Of a stretch of DNA of 64,000 nt, positions 1-8,425 are shown in pieces. Numbering within the stretch: position 1 is the stretch's first letter; every line of letters starts with the position of its first letter. Below the pieces are notes generated by a model. It made no database searches. It saw nothing but the letters and a program-made list of their open reading frames with translations, and had not been told where the DNA came from. Origin of the DNA: Nodularia sp. LEGE 06071 (GTDB lineage: Bacteria; Cyanobacteriota; Cyanobacteriia; Cyanobacteriales; Nostocaceae); the NCBI RefSeq assembly GCF_015207755.1, contig NZ_JADEWH010000007.1, forward strand, positions 1 to 64,000, in the 5' to 3' direction. Position numbers and translations under genes: made by a program.

Positions 1-2
1 AG

Positions 3-107
3 ATTGAAAAATGCTGGTCTTGGTTAAAAAGTCGAATCCGCAAACAGTTAGACCAGTTTGATTGTTTACGAGATGCCATTGAGGATGTCTTGCATTTTGC
101 GTCCTAA
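3..107 (+). CDS. 3' end of an IS630-type transposase (cut by the window edge)
   Basis: The first 35 codons, read in frame from base 3 to a TAA at 105-107, encode a peptide starting IEKCWSWLKSRIRKQLDQFD and ending VLHFAS. The 'E-K-x-W-x-x-L-K' helix after the catalytic core is typical of the C-terminus of IS630/Tc1-mariner transposases (DDE superfamily), where the E is the last catalytic residue. Only the tail is present, so it cannot be told whether the element is intact. Recognised from motif memory; no search was possible. Confidence 0.6.
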   Translation: MEKCWSWLKSRIRKQLDQFDCLRDAIEDVLHFAS

Positions 108-273
108 CCTCCTTGGCGGTTGCTATACCTCAAGAAAGTAAACTTGGAACATGGAAGAAAAATGAGCTTAACATAACTTTTTATAACACTTTTTTAGCTC
201 CTTCCCTGATAGTGAAAATTATGTGTCACAATCGGGATGAGAATTAATTCGGCGACAGCGTTTGTTTTTAGTA

Positions 274-301
274 TTGACAGGCTTTTTCCTTGTGGTATTT
301 A
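274..301 (+). promoter_or_regulatory. Candidate sigma70-type promoter of the RNA-binding protein gene
   Basis: TTGACA at 274-279 is followed after 16 bases by TATTTA at 296-301. This would leave a leader of roughly 50 bases before the ATG at 357. Genes of this family in cyanobacteria are commonly cold-induced with long leaders. The promoter is inferred from consensus only. Confidence 0.4.
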
Positions 302-356
302 CAGACTTCTCTCCGAAATCTAAATCTCTACATCTTTCCGATTTTGGAGACAATCA

Positions 357-659
357 ATGTCAATTTATGTAGGCAATCTCTCTTACGACGTTACCCAAGA
401 CGCTCTAACTGGTGTGTTTGCAGAGTACGGTTCTGTAAGACGAGTTCAAATACCTACTGACCGTGAAACAGGTCGTGTACGTGGTTTTGCTTTCGTAGAA
501 ATGGGTTCCGAAGCTGAAGAAACAGCAGCTATTGAGGCTTTAGATGGTGCTGAATGGATGGGGCGCGATCTCAAAGTCAATAAAGCTAAACCTAAAGAAG
601 ACAAAGGTTCCTTTGGTGGTAACCGGGGCGGCGGTGGCGGTGGCGGCGGTCGCTGGTAA
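357..659 (+). CDS. RRM-domain glycine-rich RNA-binding protein (cyanobacterial Rbp type)
   Basis: This 100-residue protein is a single RNA recognition motif with a short glycine-rich tail. RNP-2 is IYVGNL (residues 3-8) and RNP-1 is RGFAFVEM (42-49), both with the aromatic residues that stack on RNA bases. Residues 85-100 are almost all Gly, ending GGRW, as in cyanobacterial Rbp proteins. Family members bind single-stranded RNA and are often induced by cold. The gene stands alone, with a candidate promoter just upstream and a strong hairpin terminator 65 bases downstream, so it is probably monocistronic. Which paralogue it is cannot be said. Confidence 0.95.
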   Translation: MSIYVGNLSYDVTQDALTGVFAEYGSVRRVQIPTDRETGRVRGFAFVEMGSEAEETAAIEALDGAEWMGRDLKVNKAKPKEDKGSFGGNRGGGGGGGGRW

Positions 660-724
660 CTTCCGTAACTGCTACTAGGCAAATTTATCCTCCCAGGTTT
701 TTCAACTGGGAATTTAAAATATAA

Positions 725-760
725 CTCCGAACGAGGCTCAGATCCTGTTCGGAGTTTTTT
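725..760 (+). terminator. Rho-independent terminator of the RNA-binding protein gene
   Basis: An 8-bp perfect stem (CTCCGAAC with GTTCGGAG) closes a 14-base loop and is followed directly by six T residues. Confidence 0.85.
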
Positions 761-850
761 AATTTATTCAGTCAGTAAAGGTGGAAAAACCTATATCAAT
801 TTATAGGACAATACAGTTCAGTTAAGCAATTTTTTCCAACTCTTTCTTAT

Positions 851-881
851 TTCTCTGTGTCCTCTGCGCCTCTGCGGTTCG
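851..881. repeat. Dispersed cyanobacterial repeat of the 'tctgcgcctctgcggttcg' type
   Basis: The string CTCTGCGCCTCTGCGGTTCG belongs to a family of short intergenic repeats. Related copies, in either orientation, occur in this window near 14294-14320, 23885-23915 and 33600-33650. It has no coding potential. Confidence 0.6.
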
Positions 882-915
882 TAAAAAAATGACTTTGACA
901 AAGAGTATGGTTCCT

Positions 916-1104
916 TAACTGAACCGTATCAATTTATAGGATACCCCAAAAGTGGAGAAAACCTTGACCAGAGAACACTTCCAGTAAAATAGCGGATAAG
1001 AAACCAATCATCGCAAAACGACCGTTCCAGTTTTCGCTTTGAGAAGTGAATCCCCAACGTAAAGCGTTAGGATCGTTTGAAGCTGCATTTTTAGTATCTG
1101 GCAT
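916..1104 (-). CDS. High-light-inducible protein (HLIP/CAB-like), 3' end apparently frameshifted
   Basis: The 62-codon reading frame starts [20 protein letters not shown] and carries the single chlorophyll-binding helix of HLIPs, [12 protein letters not shown] (about residues 24-35), with the Glu and Asn-Gly-Arg chlorophyll-ligand motif. HLIPs sit in the thylakoid membrane, bind chlorophyll and carotenoid, and protect photosystem II assembly under excess light. Family members usually end soon after the helix with GQG(V/F)LHF(W/L)GIL. Here the frame reads [19 protein letters not shown], but adding one base near 959-962 would give GFLHFWGIL and a stop at 935-937. A one-base deletion (real or a sequence error) is therefore likely. 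The helix itself is intact, so the product could still work. It has no operon partner. Confidence 0.8.
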
Positions 1105-1238
1105 AATTAGTATTCCTAGTTTTTATGTGGCAAAATTGCTGTGCCATGTAAACTAATGTAACAGATGTTTACGAAAATGCAATACAAATCCCAATCTTAA
1201 TTGAGGTAATTACCGTATACGGTCGCCAGTTTCAGCGA

Positions 1239-2756
1239 CTACCCGCGCGTATAACGATGTTTCACGCCAATGGGGAAATATTCGGAATCACCCATTGGGG
1301 CTAATGTGATTTGTGGTGTTTGATATTCTGGAGAAACATAGTTAGCAAACTCGCTGTTGAGGCGCAAAAGTTGCGAAAGAATCGAGGCTGTTATGGCTTG
1401 TCGCTTGTCTTCACTACCTTCTACCCCTGGCGCTAATTCCACAACGACAGATAAAAATCGGTTCTGGTCTGCATCTTCTTTCACCTGTAACACGAACTTC
1501 CCCGTTACCCATTCTGTAATTCCGGCTTGTTCTAATCCCACTGTCACATTTTCGGGATAAATATTTGCACCGAAGAAGGAAACTGTAAAGTTAGAACGTC
1601 CGAAAACATAGACGAAAGGTAATGGATGAATTCCTCTAGGTAACTCCTGAGTCTGAGAACGCAGATTTTCTACAGGATCAAATCCCCACTCAGCTAAGAA
1701 CTGAAGCATGGTATCGTAACTAATGATCCCGCCAGTATCCATGATGTTATAGCGGATCAAGGGGATGCCATTATCTCCAGAAAATAATAACTTGCTATCC
1801 TCAACTTCAAATAAGCGACTGCTTGGGTCGTATTGTACCAATGTGGGTAAACGAGATTCCCCAAATAAAGCTTTGGCTGCTTCTGGATGTTCTGCGAGGA
1901 AACGACGAATGCAGATACTCAAAGGCGTTTCATTGCCCAACACACCTGCGTCCGCAGTACCGTAGAGTGAAGCAAAGTTGTAACAGGGATTTTCCGCCCC
2001 CACTCTCTCACCTACCAAACTCCGCCATTCTTCACTGAAGACTTCTCCCGCCATGACTAGCTTAATCTGATATTGCTGCCACTCCACACCACGAGCAATA
2101 CCAGTATCAATCACGTCTTTGAGAAATGGCGGATATCCCAGTAATACTACTTGATCAAAAGCGCCACCTATTTCCTGTACAGTACGCAAAATTTCTGTTT
2201 TATTATTACCGGGGGTAATTACAGTCAGCGGATAGCCTTTACTGGCAAGATAGCGACAGCAATTGGTGGTGAACATACCACCTACCCAAGTGCCTAATGA
2301 GAAACAAATTACAGCTAAGGTACGTCTGGTATCTGCATAAAAACTATCATGAAAAATCTGTTCAAATCGTGTAGCAATTTGCAGTTCATCCGTGAAGAAA
2401 CGCGGCCAAAATGTGGGTTTACCTGTGGAACCAGAGGAAGCAGCGATCATATCGCAGGCTTCTAACTTTCCATAGCGGCACAATTGGGCTAAAGGATAAC
2501 GGGAGATATAATTTTCTTTGTTAATTATAGGTAGTCGCTGAAAATCCGCCAATGTTTGGATAGCCGTGGGATCAATTTTTTGTGCTGCTAAAAAAGCTTT
2601 GTAAGCAGGTACATTGGTAGCCACATCGTAAAATAAATTTAAGGCTGTTGATTGGCTGGGAATATTGAGATGTTGTTGTAGTAGTGTTTCTAAGGGAGTA
2701 GAGACAAAATCTTCAAATGCCCTAATGGCTCGCGTTTTTTGTGATTTGTCGTTCAT
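1239..2756 (-). CDS. PaaK-like adenylate-forming enzyme (phenylacetate-CoA ligase family)
   Basis: This 505-residue protein belongs to the ANL adenylate-forming superfamily. The phosphate-binding loop is SSGSTGKPT (residues 107-115). A YGTADAGVLG stretch, roughly residues 265-274, fits the acyl-adenylate motif region, and a C-terminal swivel domain follows. The closest family is phenylacetate-CoA ligase/coenzyme F390 synthetase (PaaK), whose members activate a carboxylic acid with ATP and pass it to CoA. The length is slightly above the usual 430-450. No phenylacetate catabolism genes lie nearby, so the substrate is unknown. It is transcribed alone, convergent toward the HLIP gene's upstream side and divergent from the kinase at 2903. 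Confidence 0.85.
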   Translation of the reverse strand: MNDKSQKTRAIRAFEDFVSTPLETLLQQHLNIPSQSTALNLFYDVATNVPAYKAFLAAQKIDPTAIQTLADFQRLPIINKENYISRYPLAQLCRYGKLEACDMIAASSGSTGKPTFWPRFFTDELQIATRFEQIFHDSFYADTRRTLAVICFSLGTWVGGMFTTNCCRYLASKGYPLTVITPGNNKTEILRTVQEIGGAFDQVVLLGYPPFLKDVIDTGIARGVEWQQYQIKLVMAGEVFSEEWRSLVGERVGAENPCYNFASLYGTADAGVLGNETPLSICIRRFLAEHPEAAKALFGESRLPTLVQYDPSSRLFEVEDSKLLFSGDNGIPLIRYNIMDTGGIISYDTMLQFLAEWGFDPVENLRSQTQELPRGIHPLPFVYVFGRSNFTVSFFGANIYPENVTVGLEQAGITEWVTGKFVLQVKEDADQNRFLSVVVELAPGVEGSEDKRQAITASILSQLLRLNSEFANYVSPEYQTPQITLAPMGDSEYFPIGVKHRYTRG

Positions 2757-2902
2757 GACGTTGATCGTTAGGTTTTCCCAGTATCTTAGCTATTATCGGA
2801 TTTACTTAAACTTTTGATCAGGGAAGTGTCGGGATGATCACCGTAACTGGACCTGCATGAGTTGTAGTACCTTAATAAAACCTTAGTTGAGCCTTCAGCA
2901 TC

Positions 2903-4594
2903 ATGCAGGTATATTGCAGTAAACAACACGGAAACATCGGTGGTAACCGGTTTTGTATCCACTGTGGCGAGCCATTACCTCTGGCTTTTGGGCAGGTTGT
3001 AGATCATCGTTATCGGATTATCCGTCAATTAGGTCAGGGCGGTTTTGGGCGCACTTATTTGGCGGAAGATCGTCATAATTCGCATCAAACTTGTGTGCTG
3101 AAGGAATTCGCCCCCCAAGTGCAAGCACAGCAGGATTTAGCAAAAGCTAAAGAATTATTTGAGCGTGAAGCTAGTGTTCTGAAAACACTCCAACATCCCC
3201 AAATTCCCCGTTTTCACGCTTCGCTGCAAGTGCAGATAGGCAGTAAAGATTTTTTCTTTTTAGTGCAAGATTATATAGATGGTGATAATTATGACCAATT
3301 GTTGGAGCAGCGCCAAAGTCAAGGACAAGCTTTTAGTGAAGAGGAAGTAGTAAATATACTGCAACAGATTTTACCTGTTTTGTCCTACATCCACTCACGA
3401 GATGTAGTTCACCGTGATATTTCTCCTGATAATTTGATTTTGCGGCGTTCTGATCATTTGCCGATCCTGATTGATTTTGGTGGTGTGAAGCAATTACCGG
3501 CTTCTCAAGGTTTTTGGTTGACTCATTTGGGTGTGAATAACACTTTGTTAGGTAAAAAGGGCTATGCGCCAGAGGAACAGCTACGCCAGGGTAAAGTTTT
3601 TTTTAATAGCGATTTATATTCTTTGGCCGTTACAGTTTTAGTGTTGCTGACAGGGAAGGAACCACAAAAACTTTACGACAGCTATCAGGGGATTTGGTAC
3701 TGGGGAAAGGAAATTAAAGTCAGCAGTCAATTGGAATCTGTGTTAAAAAAGATGCTTGCTTATAAGCCGAGCGATCGCTATGAAAGAGCAGACCAAGTAC
3801 TGCAAGATTTACCCTCTGCCATTACCCGCCAACCCTACAATACTTATGTTACTAAACTGAAGACTATGGTGGTTGCTCCTGGACGAAAACACGCCAATAA
3901 TCTCATCAGTAAATTCCACAATCAAACGCAAGCAATTAATAAAAATATTACTCTGCCGGTTTGGGTACGCCCTTTTGCTGTGAGTCTGGGGGGAACAGCT
4001 TTAGTTGTGTTAACTGGTGCAGGTACTTGGGCAGTGGTAAATTCAATCATTCGTAGCGTCTCTTCCATTACCGTACCCACGATTTCCCTACCTTCAGTTC
4101 CTGGTTTACCGAATCCTAGCGGCAGGCCAGGCAGTGACAAAGGTTCTAATGAAATTACCAAAATTTTACAACGTCGCCAACAGCTAGAAATACCAGAAGG
4201 ATTTTTTACTCAGTTTGTTGATAATTTATTTTATGCTAAAAAACCCGATTTAAAGGGACGCAGCCTGACTTCTGGGGCAGAAGATGCAGGATTAAGGGAT
4301 GAATGGGCTAGGATTGGCGGAGATTTATTGACTCAAATAGAACGGGCTAATCTCAGTACAGCAGCTCGTCGGCAACTGGGAGGTTATAGTTCAGAAAATG
4401 AGAAAATTTGGAGACAACAAGCCAGAAGCGGACAATGGAGAAATTATACAATAGACCAACTCAACCGAGATACAAATGAAAAATTTGATCGGTTGTTTCC
4501 AGGGCAGGAGCGTGGGAAACTGAATCAGCAAACTTTCGGTCAACTGTGGTATGCGATCGCAGCGGATCAAGTTAGTAAGGTAAAAATCAAATAA
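2903..4594 (+). CDS. Membrane Ser/Thr protein kinase with N-terminal zinc-ribbon-like motif
   Basis: This 563-residue protein starts with a C-x3-H-x8-C-x2-C motif (Cys5, His9, Cys18, Cys21) that could bind zinc, followed by a Hanks-type kinase domain (about residues 38-310). The kinase has the glycine loop LGQGGFGRTY, the lysine in CVLKEF, the catalytic loop HRDISPDNL and the DFG motif in IDFGGVK. Ser replaces the usual Lys after HRD, as in the next kinase. A hydrophobic segment near residues 353-382 should span the membrane. The extracytoplasmic part is a helical domain of about 145 residues that is also found in the following kinase. The two genes lie 76 bases apart in tandem and look like paralogues. 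The signal sensed is unknown. Confidence 0.93.
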   Translation: MQVYCSKQHGNIGGNRFCIHCGEPLPLAFGQVVDHRYRIIRQLGQGGFGRTYLAEDRHNSHQTCVLKEFAPQVQAQQDLAKAKELFEREASVLKTLQHPQIPRFHASLQVQIGSKDFFFLVQDYIDGDNYDQLLEQRQSQGQAFSEEEVVNILQQILPVLSYIHSRDVVHRDISPDNLILRRSDHLPILIDFGGVKQLPASQGFWLTHLGVNNTLLGKKGYAPEEQLRQGKVFFNSDLYSLAVTVLVLLTGKEPQKLYDSYQGIWYWGKEIKVSSQLESVLKKMLAYKPSDRYERADQVLQDLPSAITRQPYNTYVTKLKTMVVAPGRKHANNLISKFHNQTQAINKNITLPVWVRPFAVSLGGTALVVLTGAGTWAVVNSIIRSVSSITVPTISLPSVPGLPNPSGRPGSDKGSNEITKILQRRQQLEIPEGFFTQFVDNLFYAKKPDLKGRSLTSGAEDAGLRDEWARIGGDLLTQIERANLSTAARRQLGGYSSENEKIWRQQARSGQWRNYTIDQLNRDTNEKFDRLFPGQERGKLNQQTFGQLWYAIAADQVSKVKIK

Positions 4595-4627
4595 TCGTTG
4601 ACGGTTGATCGGTGAAATCATTTCCCC

Positions 4628-4669
4628 AATGACCAATGACTAATGACCAATGACCAATAACTTATGACT
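4628..4669. repeat. Short tandem repeat of TGACCAATGAC type between the kinases
   Basis: Imperfect direct repeats of AATGACCAATGACTAATGACC fill the gap just before the second kinase. Similar A/T-rich oligonucleotide repeats recur at 30883-30950 and 62963-63054. They are typical of Nostocales intergenic DNA. Confidence 0.6.
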
Positions 4670-4670
4670 T

Positions 4671-6794
4671 ATGTATATAAATAATAGTATTCAACCGGGT
4701 CTAACTTTAGGCGATCGCTATGTAATTGTCCGTCAAATTGGTCAAGGTGGCTTTGGACGCACTTATTTAGCCGAAGACATTAACCGCTTCCGTGAACTTT
4801 GTGTTTTAAAGGAATTTTCCCCGCAAGTGCAAACTGAGTATGTTGTCCAAAAAGCCGAAGAATTATTTCAGCGCGAAGCCAGTGTTCTCTACAAGCTGCA
4901 ACATCCCCAAATTCCCCGCTTTCGGGAACTGCTGCGAATTAACTTAGAAGGTAAAGAATACCTGTTTTTGGTGCAGGATTATGTGGAAGGGCAAACTTAC
5001 AGCTCTTTATTAGATGCGCGTAAACGGCAAGGGTTGCGTTTTACAGAGTCGGAAGTCCGGCAATTGTTACTCCAAATTCTGCCAGTGTTGGATTATATCC
5101 ATTCAATTGGGGTAATTCATCGGGATATCTCACCTGATAATTTAATGCTTCGCAGCATTGACCAATTACCAATATTAATTGATTTTGGCGGTGTAAAACA
5201 GGTAGCAGCAGCCGTGGCTTCGGAATATTACCAACCAGAACAATATGCATCTCGCCCATCACCGACGCTATTAGGTAAAGTCGGTTTCGCACCTCCAGAA
5301 CAGATGCAAACGGGTTTGGTGTCTACTCACAGTGATTTGTATGCTTTGGCTGTGACCATCCTAGTTTTATTGACAGGTAAACAACCGCAAGAACTGATTG
5401 ATAATTATAATCTGACTTGGCAATGGCGTAGGGAAGTTAGTCTAACTCCGGCTTTCGGTCAGATATTAGATAAGATGCTATCTTCCAGACCAGGCGATCG
5501 CTATCAATCAGCGCGTCACGTATTGCAAGCCCTCAACCCGCCAGCAGTCAGCTATCCCCCAACCCAATATCCCACCACAGCACCAACAACATCTGCCACA
5601 GTTGCGGTTTCTCCAGCGCCCCCAGCGCGTCCATCTTCACCATCATCCACCGCTAGCGCCTCGACATATCCCTCATCACCGGAACCATCATCCTGGTTGA
5701 CACCAGTTACAGGACTGATAGCAGTAATATTAGTTATCGGTACCACTGGAGGAATTTGGTGGGGATTCAGTAGAGGCGATCGCGAAACAGTTGAACCCAC
5801 TACCCCCACAGTGGAACAGCCGACGGAATCCTCAAATCAATTTTCCTCAGAAGAACGACAGCGCAAAAGCAGATTAAAAGCTCGTCGGGAACAATTGGGT
5901 CTTGACTCCAGATTTTACGTCAACTTAGTTAATCAAATCTTTTGGGACAATAACCCCAATTTACGCGGAAGCACTCTCAGCGATGAACCCCAAGATGAAA
6001 GTTTGCGAGCTGAATGGGATAACACAGCCGCCGAATTACTAGAAAAACTAGCGCCATTAAGTAGAGCGGCGCGTCAGCAATTAGGAACTTACACAGCAGC
6101 AGAACGCGAACGTTGGCGAGTTGAAGTCAACAAAAGCAATGTTAGTAGTACTGCTTTATATGATTTAGGGGATGCTGCCTTTTTCAACAAATTTCCCCAG
6201 CAGCGAGGCCAAAATTTTATTAATCAACCCATTGGCCAAGTTTGGCACGGGTTTGTCAGCGATAAACTCAATGCTATTGTTTCTCGCACAGCTTTAGAAA
6301 GAATTACATTTGATGCAGGTACTACCAGCAAAACCGTCAAAGGTAATTTGCAACCTGCTGTTCACCCGGCTGGTGGTCAAGTTTTCATAGCTAACCTGGC
6401 CGAAAATCAATTAATGTCAGTCAAGCTACAAGCAAGCTCTGAAATTTTGCTCTCAGTTTATTCTCCCTCTGGTAAATTCAAAATTTTAGAAGATTCTACA
6501 GAACGTAATTTATCAATTAAATTACCAGAATCGGGATTGTATGAGTTTGTGATTGCTTCCACAGCTTCAGAACCACTCAGTTATCAACTCACCATTGCGG
6601 CGGAAACACCAACACCAGAACCAACACCCACACCCACACCAACGCCAGAACCCACACCAACACCAGAACCAACACCCACACCCACGCCAACACCAGAACC
6701 CACACCCACACCAACGCCAACGCCAACACCAGAACCAACACCCACACCCACACCTACGGAAACCCCGACACCTCCTGAAACTGACACCAACTGA
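4671..6794 (+). CDS. Membrane Ser/Thr protein kinase with PPC-like domain and Pro-Thr tail
   Basis: This 707-residue protein is a paralogue of the kinase upstream but lacks its zinc-ribbon start. The kinase domain covers about residues 15-290, with the glycine loop IGQGGFGRTY, the lysine in CVLKEF, HRDISPDNL and the DFG motif in IDFGGVK. A Pro/Ser/Thr linker (about 290-340) leads to a transmembrane helix (about 342-365). Outside the membrane follow the same helical domain as in its neighbour (about 395-540), then a beta-rich segment (about 545-640) that resembles a pre-peptidase C-terminal (PPC) domain. The end is a run of roughly 60 residues of repeated PTPTPE that would form an extended wall-spanning or linker region. 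The DNA repeat behind it makes length changes by slippage likely. Confidence 0.93.
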   Translation: MYINNSIQPGLTLGDRYVIVRQIGQGGFGRTYLAEDINRFRELCVLKEFSPQVQTEYVVQKAEELFQREASVLYKLQHPQIPRFRELLRINLEGKEYLFLVQDYVEGQTYSSLLDARKRQGLRFTESEVRQLLLQILPVLDYIHSIGVIHRDISPDNLMLRSIDQLPILIDFGGVKQVAAAVASEYYQPEQYASRPSPTLLGKVGFAPPEQMQTGLVSTHSDLYALAVTILVLLTGKQPQELIDNYNLTWQWRREVSLTPAFGQILDKMLSSRPGDRYQSARHVLQALNPPAVSYPPTQYPTTAPTTSATVAVSPAPPARPSSPSSTASASTYPSSPEPSSWLTPVTGLIAVILVIGTTGGIWWGFSRGDRETVEPTTPTVEQPTESSNQFSSEERQRKSRLKARREQLGLDSRFYVNLVNQIFWDNNPNLRGSTLSDEPQDESLRAEWDNTAAELLEKLAPLSRAARQQLGTYTAAERERWRVEVNKSNVSSTALYDLGDAAFFNKFPQQRGQNFINQPIGQVWHGFVSDKLNAIVSRTALERITFDAGTTSKTVKGNLQPAVHPAGGQVFIANLAENQLMSVKLQASSEILLSVYSPSGKFKILEDSTERNLSIKLPESGLYEFVIASTASEPLSYQLTIAAETPTPEPTPTPTPTPEPTPTPEPTPTPTPTPEPTPTPTPTPTPEPTPTPTPTETPTPPETDTN
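6609..6760. repeat. CCAACACC-type microsatellite coding for the Pro-Thr-Glu tail
   Basis: About 150 bases of imperfect CCAACACC/CCCACACC hexamer repeats are broken by CCAGAA codons. The repeat is inside the kinase gene and in frame. Confidence 0.85.
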
Positions 6795-6939
6795 AGTTAT
6801 AGCGTTTCCTGGTCTGCTCAGGTTAGTAAATAGCACCACTAGCTTGAAGAATTTGATCAGCGATCGCGTAGGACTTCACGCTATACTTTACGCGATACAT
6901 TGATATTCTCAAATCATTGACAGTAAAGGGTGACATCTC

Positions 6940-7911
6940 ATGAGCCGGACTATTTCTCAATTTATCGAAGAAAATTTTTTGCATTTTAACGCCGCCGCCC
7001 TGGTTGATGCAGCTAAAGCATACAAAGCCCATCTTAAAGATAACGGCAAGATGATGATTACTCTGGCTGGGGCAATGAGTACAGCCGAATTGGGGATATC
7101 TTTAGCAGAAATGATTCGCCAGGATAAGGTGCAGATTATTTCCTGTACAGGGGCGAATCTGGAAGAGGATATTATGAATTTGGTAGCCCACAATCATTAT
7201 AAGCGTGTCCCCAACTATCGAGACTTAGGCCCCGAAGATGAATGGCAACTTCTGGAGCAGGGTTTTAATCGGGTTACTGATACTTGCATTCCAGAAGAAG
7301 AGGCTTTTCGGAGAATACAGAAGCACATTTTCCAACAATGGAAGGAAGCAAATGACACAGGGGAAAGATATTTTCCTCATGAGTTTATGTATAAGATGCT
7401 TCTTTCTGGTGATATGGAACAATATTATCAAATAGATCCCAAAAATAGCTGGATGCTGGCGGCGGCACAGAAAGGATTGCCAATTGTTTGTCCTGGTTGG
7501 GAAGATTCCACTATGGGCAATATTTTTGCTTCCTACTGCATGAAAAAAGAACTTCAACCCAGCACAATGAAGTCGGGAATTGAATATATGATGTGGCTGG
7601 CGGATTGGTATAAAGAAAATTCTGAAGGTAGAGGCGTGGGATTTTTCCAAATTGGTGGGGGAATTGCGGGCGATTTTCCGATTTGCGTCGTACCTATGCT
7701 TTATCAAGATTTGGAAATGACTGATATTCCATTTTGGACTTATTTCTGTCAAATTTCCGATTCTACTACCAGCTATGGTTCTTATTCTGGAGCAGTACCG
7801 AATGAGAAAATAACTTGGGGTAAGTTAGATAAAAACACACCGCGTTTCGTTGTGGAGTCTGATGCCAGTATAGTGGCTCCTTTAATGTTTGCCTATATTC
7901 TGGAACAGTGA
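6940..7911 (+). CDS. speY: Deoxyhypusine-synthase-like enzyme, probable homospermidine synthase (SpeY type)
   Basis: This 323-residue protein belongs to the deoxyhypusine synthase fold family. It has the NAD-binding region around LAGAMSTAELGISLAEMI and the conserved active-site lysine in the C-terminal WGKL motif (Lys295), which in true deoxyhypusine synthase carries the aminobutyl intermediate. Bacteria lack eIF5A. In Anabaena a homologue named SpeY was reported to be needed for homospermidine, an important polyamine for diazotrophic growth, so the same role is inferred here: transfer of an aminobutyl group from spermidine to putrescine. The gene is preceded by a 145-base gap after the kinase and followed by a hairpin element. 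No other polyamine gene is adjacent. Confidence 0.8.
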   Translation: MSRTISQFIEENFLHFNAAALVDAAKAYKAHLKDNGKMMITLAGAMSTAELGISLAEMIRQDKVQIISCTGANLEEDIMNLVAHNHYKRVPNYRDLGPEDEWQLLEQGFNRVTDTCIPEEEAFRRIQKHIFQQWKEANDTGERYFPHEFMYKMLLSGDMEQYYQIDPKNSWMLAAAQKGLPIVCPGWEDSTMGNIFASYCMKKELQPSTMKSGIEYMMWLADWYKENSEGRGVGFFQIGGGIAGDFPICVVPMLYQDLEMTDIPFWTYFCQISDSTTSYGSYSGAVPNEKITWGKLDKNTPRFVVESDASIVAPLMFAYILEQ

Positions 7912-7963
7912 TTTAGACCTGATAAGTAGGTCAACATAATTAAACATAAAACCTTGACGATAT

Positions 7964-7996
7964 AGATCCCCGACTTCTTAGAGAAGTCGGGGATCT
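7964..7996. repeat. Hairpin repeat AGATCCCCGACTTCT...AGAAGTCGGGGATCT
   Basis: A 15-bp perfect inverted repeat has a 3-base loop. Almost the same hairpin occurs at 57603-57635, and decayed versions are seen near 52418-52451 and 33808-33832. It is a dispersed palindromic repeat. It lacks a T-run, so it is a poor intrinsic terminator, though it may still protect the 3' end of the upstream mRNA. Confidence 0.8.
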
Positions 7997-8073
7997 GGGT
8001 ATTAAGCAATCACAAGGGTTTTGAGGATTTTACATTTTGTTATATAGTTAGGTTTATTTGTGTCTACCTACTT

Positions 8074-8181
8074 ATGTTTGTCGCCAAGGATGGAGATGAT
8101 GTCCCACTCTACCTAGAAAAACAACTAGACAAATTACTCACTGAACTAGAAATGTTAAAAGAGGAGGACGAAGATTCATGA
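8074..8181 (+). CDS. 35-residue acidic small protein upstream of HicB
   Basis: The short frame starts ATG TTT GTC and ends with the TGA of an ATGA overlap with the HicB-like gene at 8178, the mark of translational coupling. The product is predicted to be an acidic helix (LEKQLDKLLTELEMLKEEDED). An AAAGAGGAGG ribosome-binding site for hicB lies inside its 3' end. It sits where a HicA toxin gene might be expected but is far too short and shows no HicA motif (no G-S-H-x-x-F/Y). Its function is unknown. It may be a decayed partner or a leader peptide. Confidence 0.45.
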   Translation: MFVAKDGDDVPLYLEKQLDKLLTELEMLKEEDEDS

Positions 8182-8396
8182 GTCGGTATAGCATGATTAT
8201 TCAATGGTCTGATGAAGATCATCTTTTCCTGGTTACAATCCCAGAGTTTTCTGATTTAGTTGTAATGCCTTGTACTCACGGAAAAACTCGTGAAGAAGCA
8301 ATTCACAACGGTGAAGAAGTTATTGAAATGTACTTAGAAGCTTGGCAAGCACAAGGTGAGCCTATCCCTGAACCCATAACGCTTCAAGTTGCCTGA
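8178..8396 (+). CDS. HicB-family antitoxin-like protein (solitary)
   Basis: The 72-residue protein has the HicB partial RNase-H fold pattern: a first strand YSMIIQWSDEDHLFLVTIPEF, then the conserved 'G.TREEAI.N..E.I..YLE' helix and a C-terminal P-E-P region. In complete systems HicB neutralises the HicA mRNA interferase and represses the operon. No HicA is visible on either side. There is also no C-terminal DNA-binding extension, so it belongs to the short cyanobacterial HicB group that often occurs alone. A strong ribosome-binding site (GAGGAGG) precedes the ATG. Confidence 0.8.
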   Translation: MSRYSMIIQWSDEDHLFLVTIPEFSDLVVMPCTHGKTREEAIHNGEEVIEMYLEAWQAQGEPIPEPITLQVA

Positions 8397-8425
8397 TCAT
8401 CGTAAATGGGTTTTTCGGGCAAGCG

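Noticed and set aside
6567-6839. Cys/Trp/Gly-rich and Gly/Val-rich frames on the minus strand, and a His/Gln-rich frame on the plus strand
   Set aside because: They are shadows of the CCAACACC repeat in the kinase gene. They have no ribosome-binding site and no family.
7225-7752. 175-codon frame on the minus strand
   Set aside because: It lies wholly inside the speY-like gene, which has a clear family match. The antisense translation resembles no protein.
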